NCBI GenBank assembly: GCA_017416765.1
Contig: JAFQBE010000035.1
Location: 1-64,000 of the forward strand
Origin: Clostridia bacterium
Lineage (GTDB): Bacteria > Bacillota > Clostridia > Oscillospirales > Acutalibacteraceae
Length of the DNA stretch: 64,000 nt
Reading direction: 5' to 3'
The notes below the pieces were generated by a model, which had not been told where the DNA came from, did not search any database, and worked only from the letters and a program-made list of their open reading frames with translations. Positions within the stretch are counted from its first letter, which is position 1; each line of letters opens with the position of its first letter. A program made the translations under genes and the position numbers. Shown here piece after piece: positions 8,530-16,846 of the stretch.

Positions 8530-10167
8530 ATGAAGAGATATTTATGCAGAATATGTGCTTTTCTGACAGCGCTTGCCATTATCTGCGCCGCTTTTTCGGG
8601 TTGCTCCGACACGGTAAAGGATGCTGAAATCCGTCTGCCGCTTGCCGCAGAGCCGCTTACGCTCGACCCACAGATTGCCGAATCCGCAGAAAGCCGCACC
8701 GTTGTGGCAAACTGTTTTGAGGGTCTGATGAAGCTTGACGAAACCGGCAAGCCCATACCCGCAGCAGCAAGCTCAACCGCAATATCTTCCGACGGACTTG
8801 TTTATGAATTCAAGCTGCACGAAGATAAAAAATGGCACATCAACTCCAACCACGAGGCTCTTTTCGGTGAAAACTGGGAAAACGCAATTGATTTACGCGT
8901 AACCGCGCAGGATTTTGTTTTCGGTCTGCGCCGCGCACTTTCGCCCGAAACAAAAGCGCCCGATGCACAGCGCCTTTACATGATTAAAAACGCGGAAAAG
9001 GTTCACAAGGGCGAATTGCCCGCAACACAGCTCGGCGTTGAAGCTGTAGGCGAATTCACGGTGCGAATTACTCTCGAATATCAGAGCGGTGAATTTTTAA
9101 CCGTGCTTTCCGAGCCTGTTGCCATGCCCTGTAAGCAGGTTTTCTTTGAAGCTACGGGCGGCAGACATGGACTCGGTGCGGAATATATACTCTGCAACGG
9201 CAGCTTTTATCTTTCCCGCTGGTACAAAAATTCAACCATAATCCTGCGCCGCAATGCGGATAATCCGCAGGCACAGGCAAAAATATATTCGGTAACCTAC
9301 GCCTTTACGCAGGACCTCGAAATAATACTTGAAAAAATGTCCGACGGTACATATACAGCTGCACCCGTAACCGCAGACATGATACCCGCGCTTGAAAGCG
9401 AAGGCTGTACGGTAAAGGAATTTAAAAATACGGTATGGGGTCTTGCTTTTAACTGCGCCGATGCTGCAATGAAAAGCACGCGGTTAAGGCTTGCGCTGAT
9501 TATGGCTACCGATTTCAGCGAAATCATATCAGTTGCCGAACCTGAAATGAACGGCAGAGCAAACGGAATTATTCCGCCCTCATGTATGATGGACGGTATA
9601 TCTTATGCCGAGCACGCTCCGTCCGTAGGCTTACTCGGTTACGATGAAGCCGCTGCAAAGAAATACTTCAATGAGTATTCAGACGGCAGTATGTGCGAAA
9701 TCACCGTACTTTGCACACAAGCCTATGAAACAGCTGTCCGCCGCATTATTCAGAACTGGCAGCAGCTTTTCGGAATAAACATTTCCGCAAAGGTTGAGGT
9801 GCTTGAAAAAGCAGAGCTTGATTCACGCATAAACAGCGGCAACTATCAGCTTGCGTTAACCGATATTTCAACTGCGGCACAAACACCTGCGCAGTTCCTT
9901 TCAGCCTTTGCAAACGCTTCAAACATCTGCCGCCTTAATTCCAAAACCTACAACAAGCTCATCAATCAGCTGAACATGGCTTCGGGTCAGAACAGTGTAA
10001 TTGAAGGCTGCACCAAAGCGCAGCAGTTCATTATTCAAAACGGTGTTTTCTGTCCGCTGTTTTTCACAAGCAGCTACAGCGCGGTAAACAACCGCACAAG
10101 AAATGTTGTGTTCTCACACTCGGGCAATATAATAAACCTTACAAATACGGAGATACTTAAAAACTGA
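8530..10167 (+). CDS. Oligopeptide-type ABC substrate-binding lipoprotein (SBP family 5)
   Basis: Extracytoplasmic solute-binding protein of the OppA/DppA family, 545 residues, anchored by a lipobox (AAFSGC, Cys near 26). The family signatures are visible: RLPLAAEPLTLDPQ at the mature N-terminus, VVANCFEGLMKLDETGKPIPA, DFVFGLRRAL, and the late ALTDISTAAQTPAQFLSAF segment. It usually delivers peptides to an ABC permease, but no permease or ATPase gene is adjacent, so this is an orphan receptor that may share a transporter. The leader is very short and no clear Shine-Dalgarno precedes the ATG. The stop overlaps the next start (TGATG), which points to translational coupling with the VanZ-like protein. 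Confidence 0.88.
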   Translation: MKRYLCRICAFLTALAIICAAFSGCSDTVKDAEIRLPLAAEPLTLDPQIAESAESRTVVANCFEGLMKLDETGKPIPAAASSTAISSDGLVYEFKLHEDKKWHINSNHEALFGENWENAIDLRVTAQDFVFGLRRALSPETKAPDAQRLYMIKNAEKVHKGELPATQLGVEAVGEFTVRITLEYQSGEFLTVLSEPVAMPCKQVFFEATGGRHGLGAEYILCNGSFYLSRWYKNSTIILRRNADNPQAQAKIYSVTYAFTQDLEIILEKMSDGTYTAAPVTADMIPALESEGCTVKEFKNTVWGLAFNCADAAMKSTRLRLALIMATDFSEIISVAEPEMNGRANGIIPPSCMMDGISYAEHAPSVGLLGYDEAAAKKYFNEYSDGSMCEITVLCTQAYETAVRRIIQNWQQLFGINISAKVEVLEKAELDSRINSGNYQLALTDISTAAQTPAQFLSAFANASNICRLNSKTYNKLINQLNMASGQNSVIEGCTKAQQFIIQNGVFCPLFFTSSYSAVNNRTRNVVFSHSGNIINLTNTEILKN

Positions 10168-10646
10168 TGTTAGAAAATTACAGCAATGCAAGAAAATTCG
10201 GCATAGCCTTTTCATGGCTGCTGGTGGCAGTGTGCATGGGAATAATTTTCAGCCTTTCACACCAGCAATCGGAAGAATCGGCTGAACTGAGCCTTGAAGT
10301 AATGGGCTTTTTCGGCAGATTTTTCACAAAGTTTATTGAAGCCATAGGGCACGATACCTTCCGCAGCCTTGCGCATTTTCTTGAATACTGCGGACTTGCC
10401 GCGCTGCTTTACAACGCATTCCTGCAAACCTTTGGCAAACCGAAAATTTTATTAAGCTTCGCCGTATCGGTGCTTTACTGCACAAGCGACGAAATCCACC
10501 AGATTTTTATTCCAGGCAGAGCCTTTCAGATAAGCGATATTCTGATTGATGCCGCTGGCTCTGCTGTAGGATTAATCGGCTGTATTTGCATTTATGCAAT
10601 AATTAAAAGAATCATTGCCTCAAGGAATCCACTGAAAAACGGATAA
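10167..10646 (+). CDS. VanZ-like family membrane protein
   Basis: A 159-residue protein with about four hydrophobic helices and the VanZ-like signatures RSLAHFLEYCGLAALLY and SDEIHQIFIPGRAFQISDILIDAAGSAVG. VanZ itself gives low-level teicoplanin resistance, but most homologues have no known role beyond an envelope link, so no resistance is claimed. The ATG overlaps the upstream stop by one base. Its 3' end overlaps the end of the convergent MGMT-family gene by 27 bp. Confidence 0.85.
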   Translation: MLENYSNARKFGIAFSWLLVAVCMGIIFSLSHQQSEESAELSLEVMGFFGRFFTKFIEAIGHDTFRSLAHFLEYCGLAALLYNAFLQTFGKPKILLSFAVSVLYCTSDEIHQIFIPGRAFQISDILIDAAGSAVGLIGCICIYAIIKRIIASRNPLKNG

Positions 10647-10928
10647 ATCAATTTTGCCGTCGGTTACCTTGATTCCGTCACCCTCAAGCATTAAAATCTG
10701 CATGTTTTCGCCACCGAAAGCAAAAGCGGGCGAAACCCTGCCCTCACGGTTGACAACCCTGTAGCAGGGGATTGTATCGGGGTCAGGATTGACATGCAAG
10801 GCATAGCCGACTACCCTCGCCCACCTCGGATTTCCTGCAAGCAGAGCAACCTGACCGTAGGTTGCAACCTTACCGCGGGGAATCTGTTTTACAACATCAT
10901 ATATTCTTTCAAAGACGCTTTTATTCAT
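10620..10928 (-). CDS. MGMT-family (alkyltransferase-like) DNA-binding protein
   Basis: A 102-residue single-domain protein matching the C-terminal DNA-binding domain of O6-alkylguanine-DNA methyltransferase: winged-helix segment IPRGKVATYGQVALLAG, helix ARVVGYALHVNPDPDTIP, then the active-site loop PCYRVVNREGR. The acceptor Cys is kept (alkyltransferase-like proteins replace it with Trp), but the following His of the usual PCHRV is Tyr. It could be a short active alkyltransferase or a lesion-binding protein feeding nucleotide excision repair. AGGTGATT precedes the ATG. It is convergent with the VanZ-like gene and divergent from rlmD. Confidence 0.85.
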   Translation of the reverse strand: MNKSVFERIYDVVKQIPRGKVATYGQVALLAGNPRWARVVGYALHVNPDPDTIPCYRVVNREGRVSPAFAFGGENMQILMLEGDGIKVTDGKIDLSVFQWIP

Positions 10929-10987
10929 ACTTAATCACCTATTTATATATTACATAGATACGCAAAATTATTCAAGAGAGGTAAGCC

Positions 10988-12355
10988 TTGAAAAAGAACG
11001 ACGAATTTGAACTTGAAATAACGGGCATGACCGCTGAAGGCAGCGGTGTCGGTCACGTTGACGGCATGGCGGTTTTTGCCGCCAACACAGCCGTCGGCGA
11101 TAAAATACTTGCCCACGCAATAAAGGTAAAAAAGAACTATGCCGTAGCAAAGGCAATGGAAATCATCACCCCGTCGGCTGACAGAATTGAAGCTGACTGC
11201 CCCGTATTCAACCGCTGCGGCGGCTGCGTTTACCGCCATATCAGCTATGAAGCAGAGCTTAAAATAAAATGGCAGCGTGTTGACGATGTTTTCAGGCGCA
11301 TTGCAGGTATGCCGCTCAACATATGCGAAATTATCGGCAGCGAAAAAACAGCATACTACCGCAACAAGGCACAGCTTCCCGTAGGCAAAGACAAGAACGG
11401 CAACACAAAAATCGGCTTTTATTCAAGCCGTACCCACAACATAATTGACTGCGGCTGCTGTATGCTTCAGCCTGAAAAATTTTCCGAAATCGCAAACACG
11501 GTTAAAAGCTGGATTGACGAAAACAATATTTCAGTTTACAACGAAGAAACTCACAAGGGTCTTGTTCGCCACATTTATATACGCGCATCGGAAAACTGCG
11601 AAGAAATTTTGGTATGCATAGTCATTAACGGCAACAGACTTCCCCATGCAGACTTACTCAAAGATAAGCTTTCCGCCCTTGGTGTAACAGGGCTTTGCCT
11701 TAACATAAACAAAGGAAAAACCAATGTTGTTTTAGGCAAAGAAATGATAAGCCTTTGGGGCAGGGACAGAATTGAGGACACACTCTGCGGCACGCGGTTT
11801 GAAATTTCACCGCATTCGTTCTACCAGGTAAACCGCGCACAGGCAGAGCGGCTTTACAGCCTTGCCGCAGAATACGCAAACCTTAATGAAAATACAATTC
11901 TGCTTGATATGTACTGCGGAGTCGGTACAATAGGCTTGAGCATGGCAAAAAATGTCAAACAGCTTATCGGTGTTGAAATAGTACCCGATGCAGTAGAAAA
12001 CGCAAAGAAAAACGCCGCAAAAAACGGCATTGAAAACGCTCGCTTCATCTGCGGCGATGCTGCGGTTGCCGCCGCACAGCTTGAAAAAGAGGGCATAAAG
12101 CCCGATGTTATTATACTCGACCCGCCCCGCAAAGGCTGCGACGAAGCACTTATAAAAACGGTTGTAAAAATGAACCCTAAGCGTATAGTCTATATCTCCT
12201 GCGACCCCGCAACCCTTGCGCGCGACTGTGCAATTTTTGCAGAACTCGGCTACACCGTCCCCGAAAAAGACGGCAAGCACCTCGTCACCCCCGTGGACAT
12301 GTTTCCCCGCACCGCCCATTGCGAATGCGCCCTGGTTTTAACTGAAGGTGACTGA
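10988..12355 (+). CDS. rlmD: 23S rRNA (uracil-5-)-methyltransferase, RlmD/TrmA family
   Basis: SAM-dependent uracil-C5 RNA methyltransferase of 455 residues. Domains in order: an N-terminal TRAM domain (FELEITGMTAEGSGVGHVDG), a four-Cys Fe-S cluster region (CPVFNRCGGC plus a later CGCC), and a Rossmann methyltransferase core with LDMYCGVGTIGLSMA, ILDPPRKGCD and the catalytic YISCDPATLARD. In Firmicutes this family (RlmCD type) often handles two 23S uridines, so the exact target is uncertain. It starts with TTG at 10988 with GAGAGG about 7 nt upstream. The acyltransferase cassette follows at a gap of 30 bp and may be cotranscribed. Confidence 0.88.
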   Translation: MKKNDEFELEITGMTAEGSGVGHVDGMAVFAANTAVGDKILAHAIKVKKNYAVAKAMEIITPSADRIEADCPVFNRCGGCVYRHISYEAELKIKWQRVDDVFRRIAGMPLNICEIIGSEKTAYYRNKAQLPVGKDKNGNTKIGFYSSRTHNIIDCGCCMLQPEKFSEIANTVKSWIDENNISVYNEETHKGLVRHIYIRASENCEEILVCIVINGNRLPHADLLKDKLSALGVTGLCLNINKGKTNVVLGKEMISLWGRDRIEDTLCGTRFEISPHSFYQVNRAQAERLYSLAAEYANLNENTILLDMYCGVGTIGLSMAKNVKQLIGVEIVPDAVENAKKNAAKNGIENARFICGDAAVAAAQLEKEGIKPDVIILDPPRKGCDEALIKTVVKMNPKRIVYISCDPATLARDCAIFAELGYTVPEKDGKHLVTPVDMFPRTAHCECALVLTEGD

Positions 12356-12385
12356 CAAAAAAGCTATACAGAAAGAAAGATAAAA

Positions 12386-13351
12386 ATGACAAACACAAAA
12401 TCAAAACACATACAGATACTACGAGGACTTGCAATCCTTGCAGTAGTTATTATTCACACCATGCCTTCGGGAATGTATACGGTTTTATTAAGACCTTTCT
12501 TCAATTTTGCTGTAGGGCTCTTTCTGTTTTTGAGCGGTATGCTGTCAGATGTAAACAAATACAACCCTAAAAAACGCATTCTGAAAGTAATAGTACCTTA
12601 CATATTATGGACGCTGATTTATATTGTAATAAAAGATTTCAGCAACCCGACACAGATACCGGTTGAATTTATCAAACACCTTATAACAGGGCGTGCAGCT
12701 TCCACAACATATTTTATACCGCTGTACTGTGAATTCACCTTGCTCATACCGTTGATTGACAAACTTGCAAGGTCAAAATTCAGATATTTAGGATTTTTAA
12801 TAACCCCGATTGAAGTACTGCTTATGCGCACGCTTCCTGTAATACTTGGGTACGATTTAAACTCATATATTGAAATTATTATCAAGCTTTCCTGCCTCGG
12901 ATGGTTTACATATTTTTACCTCGGCTACCTTATGGGCAACAACCTTATTACAGTGAAGGCATCGACCAAAAAGCTGACTGCTTTACTTGTTGCATCCGTA
13001 CCGTTGCAGATGCTTGAAAGCTACTGGCGTTTTTCTCTGGGCGATACAAACAGCGGAACACAAATGAAGCTTACCGCAATTTTAACCGGCTCAATTTTTG
13101 TTATTCTTGCCTACCGCTTTGTAAATTCAGAAAAAGAATACAACTTCAGAATTCTCGAATTCTTCGGGAACCACTCGTTTGGTATTTTCTTTTCCCACCC
13201 TGCCATCAAATACTTTTTCAACCTGATTCCGTTATTTTTCAATTATGCACTTTTCCCTTTGAATACGGTTATCATAATTGCCGCTGACATTCTGCTGATT
13301 ATCGTTTTCAAAAAACTTCTGGGCAAGCACAGCAAATATCTCGCTTTCTGA
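12386..13351 (+). CDS. Membrane acyltransferase, acyltransferase-3 family
   Basis: A 321-residue polytopic protein with the family N-terminus: IQILRGLAILAVVIIHTMP carries the conserved RGL and the catalytic-type His near the end of helix 1, followed by LFLFLSGML and PYILWTLIYI. Members transfer acetyl or other acyl groups to extracytoplasmic sugars, wall polymers or lipids. It forms a cassette with the MFS transporter (gap 23 bp) and a second acyltransferase. The acceptor is unknown. It belongs to the small WecH/YiaH- or capsule-like forms with no extra C-terminal SGNH domain. Confidence 0.85.
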   Translation: MTNTKSKHIQILRGLAILAVVIIHTMPSGMYTVLLRPFFNFAVGLFLFLSGMLSDVNKYNPKKRILKVIVPYILWTLIYIVIKDFSNPTQIPVEFIKHLITGRAASTTYFIPLYCEFTLLIPLIDKLARSKFRYLGFLITPIEVLLMRTLPVILGYDLNSYIEIIIKLSCLGWFTYFYLGYLMGNNLITVKASTKKLTALLVASVPLQMLESYWRFSLGDTNSGTQMKLTAILTGSIFVILAYRFVNSEKEYNFRILEFFGNHSFGIFFSHPAIKYFFNLIPLFFNYALFPLNTVIIIAADILLIIVFKKLLGKHSKYLAF

Positions 13352-13374
13352 CTTTTTAAAAGGATTAGATTACC

Positions 13375-14583
13375 ATGAAAAAACACTCCCTTTTACCAAG
13401 CTTTAAAGAAGCCTTTACAGAAGGCTCGGGCTACAAACTGTTTTTACTTTCAATATTAATTACCGGACTTTCCTACGGACTGTACAAGGGCATGCTCGAC
13501 AACTACATGGCAGAAATTGTCGGCATGGGCGAAATAGACCGCGGTGTTGCGGAATTCTTCCGCGAAATCCCCGGTGTACTGCTTGTGCTTATTCTTGCCG
13601 CAGTCTATATGCTTTCGGCAGAAACGCTGTACAAGGCGGGTGCGGTAATAATGCTTTGCGGCATGGGATTACTTGCAATTCTGCCACCCGGTAAGATACT
13701 TGTAATACTTGCAATTGCCGTTTATTCGCTCGGTGAACATATTCAGCTTGCGATGAAAAACACCATATCGCTGAAATATGCCCGCCCCGGCAACGGCGGC
13801 GCAGCGCTCGGCGCGCAGAACGCAACCAGCCAAATCGGTACACTTATCGGCTACATAGTTGTTGTTATTGTTTTCTCCGTTTTTACGGCAAACCAGCCCT
13901 ACACATTTTTCTTTGCACTTGCCGCCGTACTCGCAGGCATAAGTGCGGTTTTCTCATTCAGAATCAAGGGCAAAAGTGAAACCGATTCAACAAAACGCCG
14001 CTTTTACTTCCACAAAAAGTACAAAAAATACTACATGCTCGAAATGTTTTACGGCGCTCGCAAGCAGGTGTTTTTCACCTTTGGTCCATATGTACTGATT
14101 CTGCACTACGGAGCTAATGCCGCAACGATAAGCCTGCTGTTTGCCATATCGGCAATAGCCTGTTTCTTTGCCTCGCCCATAGTCGGCAGAATTATTGACC
14201 GCATGGGCTACAAGGTTGTAATGATTTCCGACACGCTGATTCTTGTAATTGTCTGCTTCTTCTACGGCTTTGCTCACCGCATCTTCCCGGAAAATGTTGC
14301 GTTTATAATCTGTTGCATCAACTACATACTTGATGCTGTTATTTCGCTGGCTTCAATGGCTTCCAACCTTTATGTCCAGGATTTGTCCGACAATTCCGAC
14401 GAAGTAAAGGCAACCATTTCAACAGGGGTTTCCATCAACCACCTGATTACAATTTTTATTGCCCTTTGCGGCGGCTGGGTCTGGCAGACGCTCGGAATAG
14501 AACTGCTGTTTGTAGTTTCAGCAATACTCGGTCTGTGCAACAGCGCCTATGCCGCAACAATTAAAACGAAGAAAAAAAGCTAA
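13375..14583 (+). CDS. MFS transporter
   Basis: A 402-residue protein with about twelve hydrophobic helices. The central loop (RIKGKSETDSTKRRFYFHKKYKKYY) separates two six-helix halves, and the second half has a typical MFS loop 8-9 motif GRIIDRMGYKVVMISDT. AAAGGA precedes the ATG. The substrate is not identifiable. Its position between two membrane acyltransferases suggests export or flipping of a lipid or sugar that those enzymes modify, but this is inference from order only. Confidence 0.8.
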   Translation: MKKHSLLPSFKEAFTEGSGYKLFLLSILITGLSYGLYKGMLDNYMAEIVGMGEIDRGVAEFFREIPGVLLVLILAAVYMLSAETLYKAGAVIMLCGMGLLAILPPGKILVILAIAVYSLGEHIQLAMKNTISLKYARPGNGGAALGAQNATSQIGTLIGYIVVVIVFSVFTANQPYTFFFALAAVLAGISAVFSFRIKGKSETDSTKRRFYFHKKYKKYYMLEMFYGARKQVFFTFGPYVLILHYGANAATISLLFAISAIACFFASPIVGRIIDRMGYKVVMISDTLILVIVCFFYGFAHRIFPENVAFIICCINYILDAVISLASMASNLYVQDLSDNSDEVKATISTGVSINHLITIFIALCGGWVWQTLGIELLFVVSAILGLCNSAYAATIKTKKKS

Positions 14584-14606
14584 AAAATCCACGAGGTGAA
14601 TTGCCT

Positions 14607-15647
14607 ATGGCCGAACGTACGCAAAAATGGGATATACTTAAATTTTTTCTGATGTTTACGGTGGTACTCGGACATTTTCTTGATTACCACGCAGCTGAAT
14701 CGGAAGTAATCCGCAGTGCTTTCCTGTTTATCTATTCTTTCCATATGCCGCTGTTTATTTTTGTTGCAGGTCTTTTTTCAAAGAGGATGGTAAATGAAAG
14801 ACGCTGGGAGAAAATGCTCGGATATCTTGTGCTGTATTTCTTTACTAAAATATGCGTATTTTTATATGAATTAATATTCAAGCAGGAAACCGAATTCCGC
14901 CTTTTCGGCGAAACGGGACTTGCATGGTATATGTTTGCTATGTTCGCTTTTTCGGTTATTACCGTTGGTGCAAGCAGATATAAGCCGCAGTATGTTTTTA
15001 CAGTTTCGCTTCTTCTCAGCCTTTTTGCAGGCTACGACAGCGAAATCAACCATACACTTGTGCTTTCACGCATAATCGTTTTCTACCCGTTTTACTATGC
15101 AGGCTACTGCCTTGACCCGAAAAAGATTGAAAAGTTCAGCCACGGCATACTCAAGAAGCTTGCCGCACTTGTTGTTATCGGCGCTATTGCCGCAGTTGCT
15201 TTCAGCATACCTTCGGTTTACTGCGTGCGACCGATGTTTACGGGTCAGCACCCTTACAATACGCTCGGTGCGGGTGAAAGCTTCGGCTTTTTAATCCGCC
15301 TTGCGTGCTACGCTGTTTCCGCGCTCGGCTGTATCAGCCTTGTCGTTCTCACACCGGACAGAATCCACCCCCGTTTTATTGCAAAATGCGGTCAGTACAC
15401 TCTGCCTGTTTATATTTTTCACTACATAATAAAAATGCTGCTTTATAATACTTTTGAGTTAAAAGAATTCTTTGACGAACCCAACAGCTGGCTGCTTGTT
15501 CCGATTTCGTTGGCAATAACAATATTGCTCGGAAACAAATACTTAAATAAAGTTGTAGCCGCTGTATCTTCCCTGCCACAGATTGCAAGAAAAAAAGAAA
15601 GAGAAGAAAAACAAGAAAAAAATCAAAACAGTGTCGTCAGCCAATAA
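14607..15647 (+). CDS. Second membrane acyltransferase, acyltransferase-3 family
   Basis: Polytopic protein of 346 residues beginning RTQKWDILKFFLMFTVVLGH, with a helix-1 His, followed by SFHMPLFIFVAGLFSKR. This is the pattern of OafA/fucose-acetylase-like acyltransferases. The C-terminus is highly charged and basic. The ATG at 14607 is preferred over the in-frame TTG at 14601, because the ribosome site GAGGTG (14593-14598) is 8 nt from the ATG but only 2 nt from the TTG. It differs clearly in sequence from the acyltransferase at 12386, so the pair is not a recent duplication. It ends the cassette. Confidence 0.85.
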   Translation: MAERTQKWDILKFFLMFTVVLGHFLDYHAAESEVIRSAFLFIYSFHMPLFIFVAGLFSKRMVNERRWEKMLGYLVLYFFTKICVFLYELIFKQETEFRLFGETGLAWYMFAMFAFSVITVGASRYKPQYVFTVSLLLSLFAGYDSEINHTLVLSRIIVFYPFYYAGYCLDPKKIEKFSHGILKKLAALVVIGAIAAVAFSIPSVYCVRPMFTGQHPYNTLGAGESFGFLIRLACYAVSALGCISLVVLTPDRIHPRFIAKCGQYTLPVYIFHYIIKMLLYNTFELKEFFDEPNSWLLVPISLAITILLGNKYLNKVVAAVSSLPQIARKKEREEKQEKNQNSVVSQ

Positions 15648-15789
15648 ACAACTCTGCAGCAGTGCAGAATGAAGCACATATCTGCTTGAATGGATATTGA
15701 CTCAGCATAAATAAGTTTTAAAGATTTAAATTATACTTTTCATTCGACTTTTTGATAAAATATAGTTAGCATGAAAGCAGGTAAAAAAT

Positions 15790-16218
15790 ATGAATAAAAA
15801 AGAGTCGGAATTCGTCACCAAAGAACTCGAAGATTATTATGCTCAATTGTCAGATGCAGACAGAAAAAAGATAGAAGAAACTGCTCAAAAACTTGAAGAG
15901 TATTATGCTCAATTTCCGAATTGGTATTGGAAATACGGACTACATGATGCTTTTATCCTTTCTGTTTCTGAATTACAATCAGCCCTTGATCGTAAAGATA
16001 AAAAGCCTAAATTCAATTGTTTGGAAATAGAATTAGACAGCGATGCTGCATATGAAAGCGATATTAAAAAAATACGCTTATACAACTATGAAATTAAAAC
16101 ACCTGATATTGATATAAAAAGCATTAATAAATCTTGGTGGATCGGTGATACCATTAAGGAGTTACAGAACAAGCATTATTTACTTGAGCTTGAAACCGAA
16201 TCAACACAAGACGGTTGA
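15790..16218 (+). CDS. Hypothetical AT-rich protein, possibly cut by an in-frame TGA
   Basis: Not confidently recognised. The 142-residue product is acidic and charged, opens with a helical, probably coiled-coil half containing two similar segments (ELEDYYAQLSDADRKK and KLEEYYAQFPNWYWK), then WKYGLHDAFILSV and a beta-rich end (YLLELETEST). The LHD segment is seen in some immunity-type and DUF4085-like proteins, but that link is weak. Base use is visibly more AT-rich than neighbouring genes. After the TGA at 16216 the frame stays open for 15 more codons to TAA at 16264 and still looks coding (HFVIEFEFPEIERK), so the gene may once have been longer. It stands alone and may be a recent arrival. 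Confidence 0.6.
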   Translation: MNKKESEFVTKELEDYYAQLSDADRKKIEETAQKLEEYYAQFPNWYWKYGLHDAFILSVSELQSALDRKDKKPKFNCLEIELDSDAAYESDIKKIRLYNYEIKTPDIDIKSINKSWWIGDTIKELQNKHYLLELETESTQDG

Positions 16219-16267
16219 AAGCATTTTGTTATAGAATTTGAATTTCCTGAAATCGAAAGGAAATAAA

Positions 16268-16304
16268 TATAAAAGCGTGCGGTTGTCAACTGCACGCTTT
16301 TATA
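16268..16304. terminator. Bidirectional terminator between the AT-rich ORF and spoVAC
   Basis: A 13-bp stem TATAAAAGCGTGC / GCACGCTTTTATA (16268-16280 with 16292-16304). The right arm overlaps the spoVAC stop codon. T-rich flanks lie on both strands. Confidence 0.8.
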
Positions 16305-16746
16305 TTACAGTTGTAACCCAATATATAACCCCATAAACACAAGCCGCTGCGGTGCCGTAAACTATTACCGGACCTGCTATGGTAAACATTTTTGCCGCTG
16401 TGCCGAGTATACTGCCCTCGCTTTTGAATTCAATTGCGGGTGAAACAACGGAATTTGCAAAGCCCGTAATCGGTACGATTGTGCCCGCGCCTGCGTGGCG
16501 CGCAATTTTATCGAAAACGCCGAGCCCCGTAAGCGTTGCTGAAATTGCTATAAGAGTTATTGCAACAAAAATACTTGCATCGTCTTTGCTCGCACCGAGC
16601 TTTGTGTAAAGCAGATTAAACGCCTGACCAAGCGTGCAGATTCCGCCGCCGAAAATATAGGCTTTTATTGCATTTTTAACTTTGGGCGATGGCGGCATAA
16701 CCGCCGAAACCTTTTCGCTGTAAACCTTTTTGTCCATTCTTTTCAT
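16300..16746 (-). CDS. spoVAC: Stage V sporulation protein AC
   Basis: SpoVAC is a small integral membrane protein of the SpoVA channel for dipicolinic acid uptake and release; it acts as a mechanosensitive channel in Bacillus. The ~148 residues carry the family core almost throughout: AYIFGGGICTLGQAF, ATLTGLGVFDKIARHAGAGT, VPITGFANSVVSPAIEFKSE and AAKMFTIAGPVIVYG. Three in-frame ATGs (16761, 16746, 16737) are possible. The one at 16746 has AAAGG just upstream; 16737 is also plausible given the likely promoter at 16759-16790. In most spore formers spoVAC is directly followed by spoVAD and spoVAE, but here it stands alone. Confidence 0.93.
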   Translation of the reverse strand: MKRMDKKVYSEKVSAVMPPSPKVKNAIKAYIFGGGICTLGQAFNLLYTKLGASKDDASIFVAITLIAISATLTGLGVFDKIARHAGAGTIVPITGFANSVVSPAIEFKSEGSILGTAAKMFTIAGPVIVYGTAAACVYGVIYWVTTVI

Positions 16747-16758
16747 CCCGCCTTTTAA

Positions 16759-16790
16759 CATTATCTTTTACAATATTTTTTTGAATATGC
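16759..16790 (-). promoter_or_regulatory. Candidate forespore (sigma-G-like) promoter of spoVAC
   Basis: Minus strand: GCATATTC (16790-16783), 17-bp spacer, GATAATG (16765-16759), compared with the sigma-G pattern GYATRHWW ... CATWMTA. The match is partial, but position and target gene fit. A start site near 16752 would leave almost no leader. Confidence 0.4.
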
Positions 16791-16793
16791 AAA

Positions 16794-16828
16794 AAACAAC
16801 CGTGCGAATAAAATCCGCACGGTTGTTT
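16794..16828 (-). terminator. Terminator of the ceramidase-like gene
   Basis: A 13-bp stem AAACAACCGTGCG / CGCACGGTTGTTT (16794-16806 with 16816-16828), followed on the minus strand by T residues. Confidence 0.8.
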
Positions 16829-16846
16829 GATTTTAAAGGTAAGATT

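Noticed and set aside
10167-10646. Glycopeptide resistance gene
   Set aside because: The protein is only VanZ-like by fold and no van ligase or regulator genes are nearby, so resistance is not supported.
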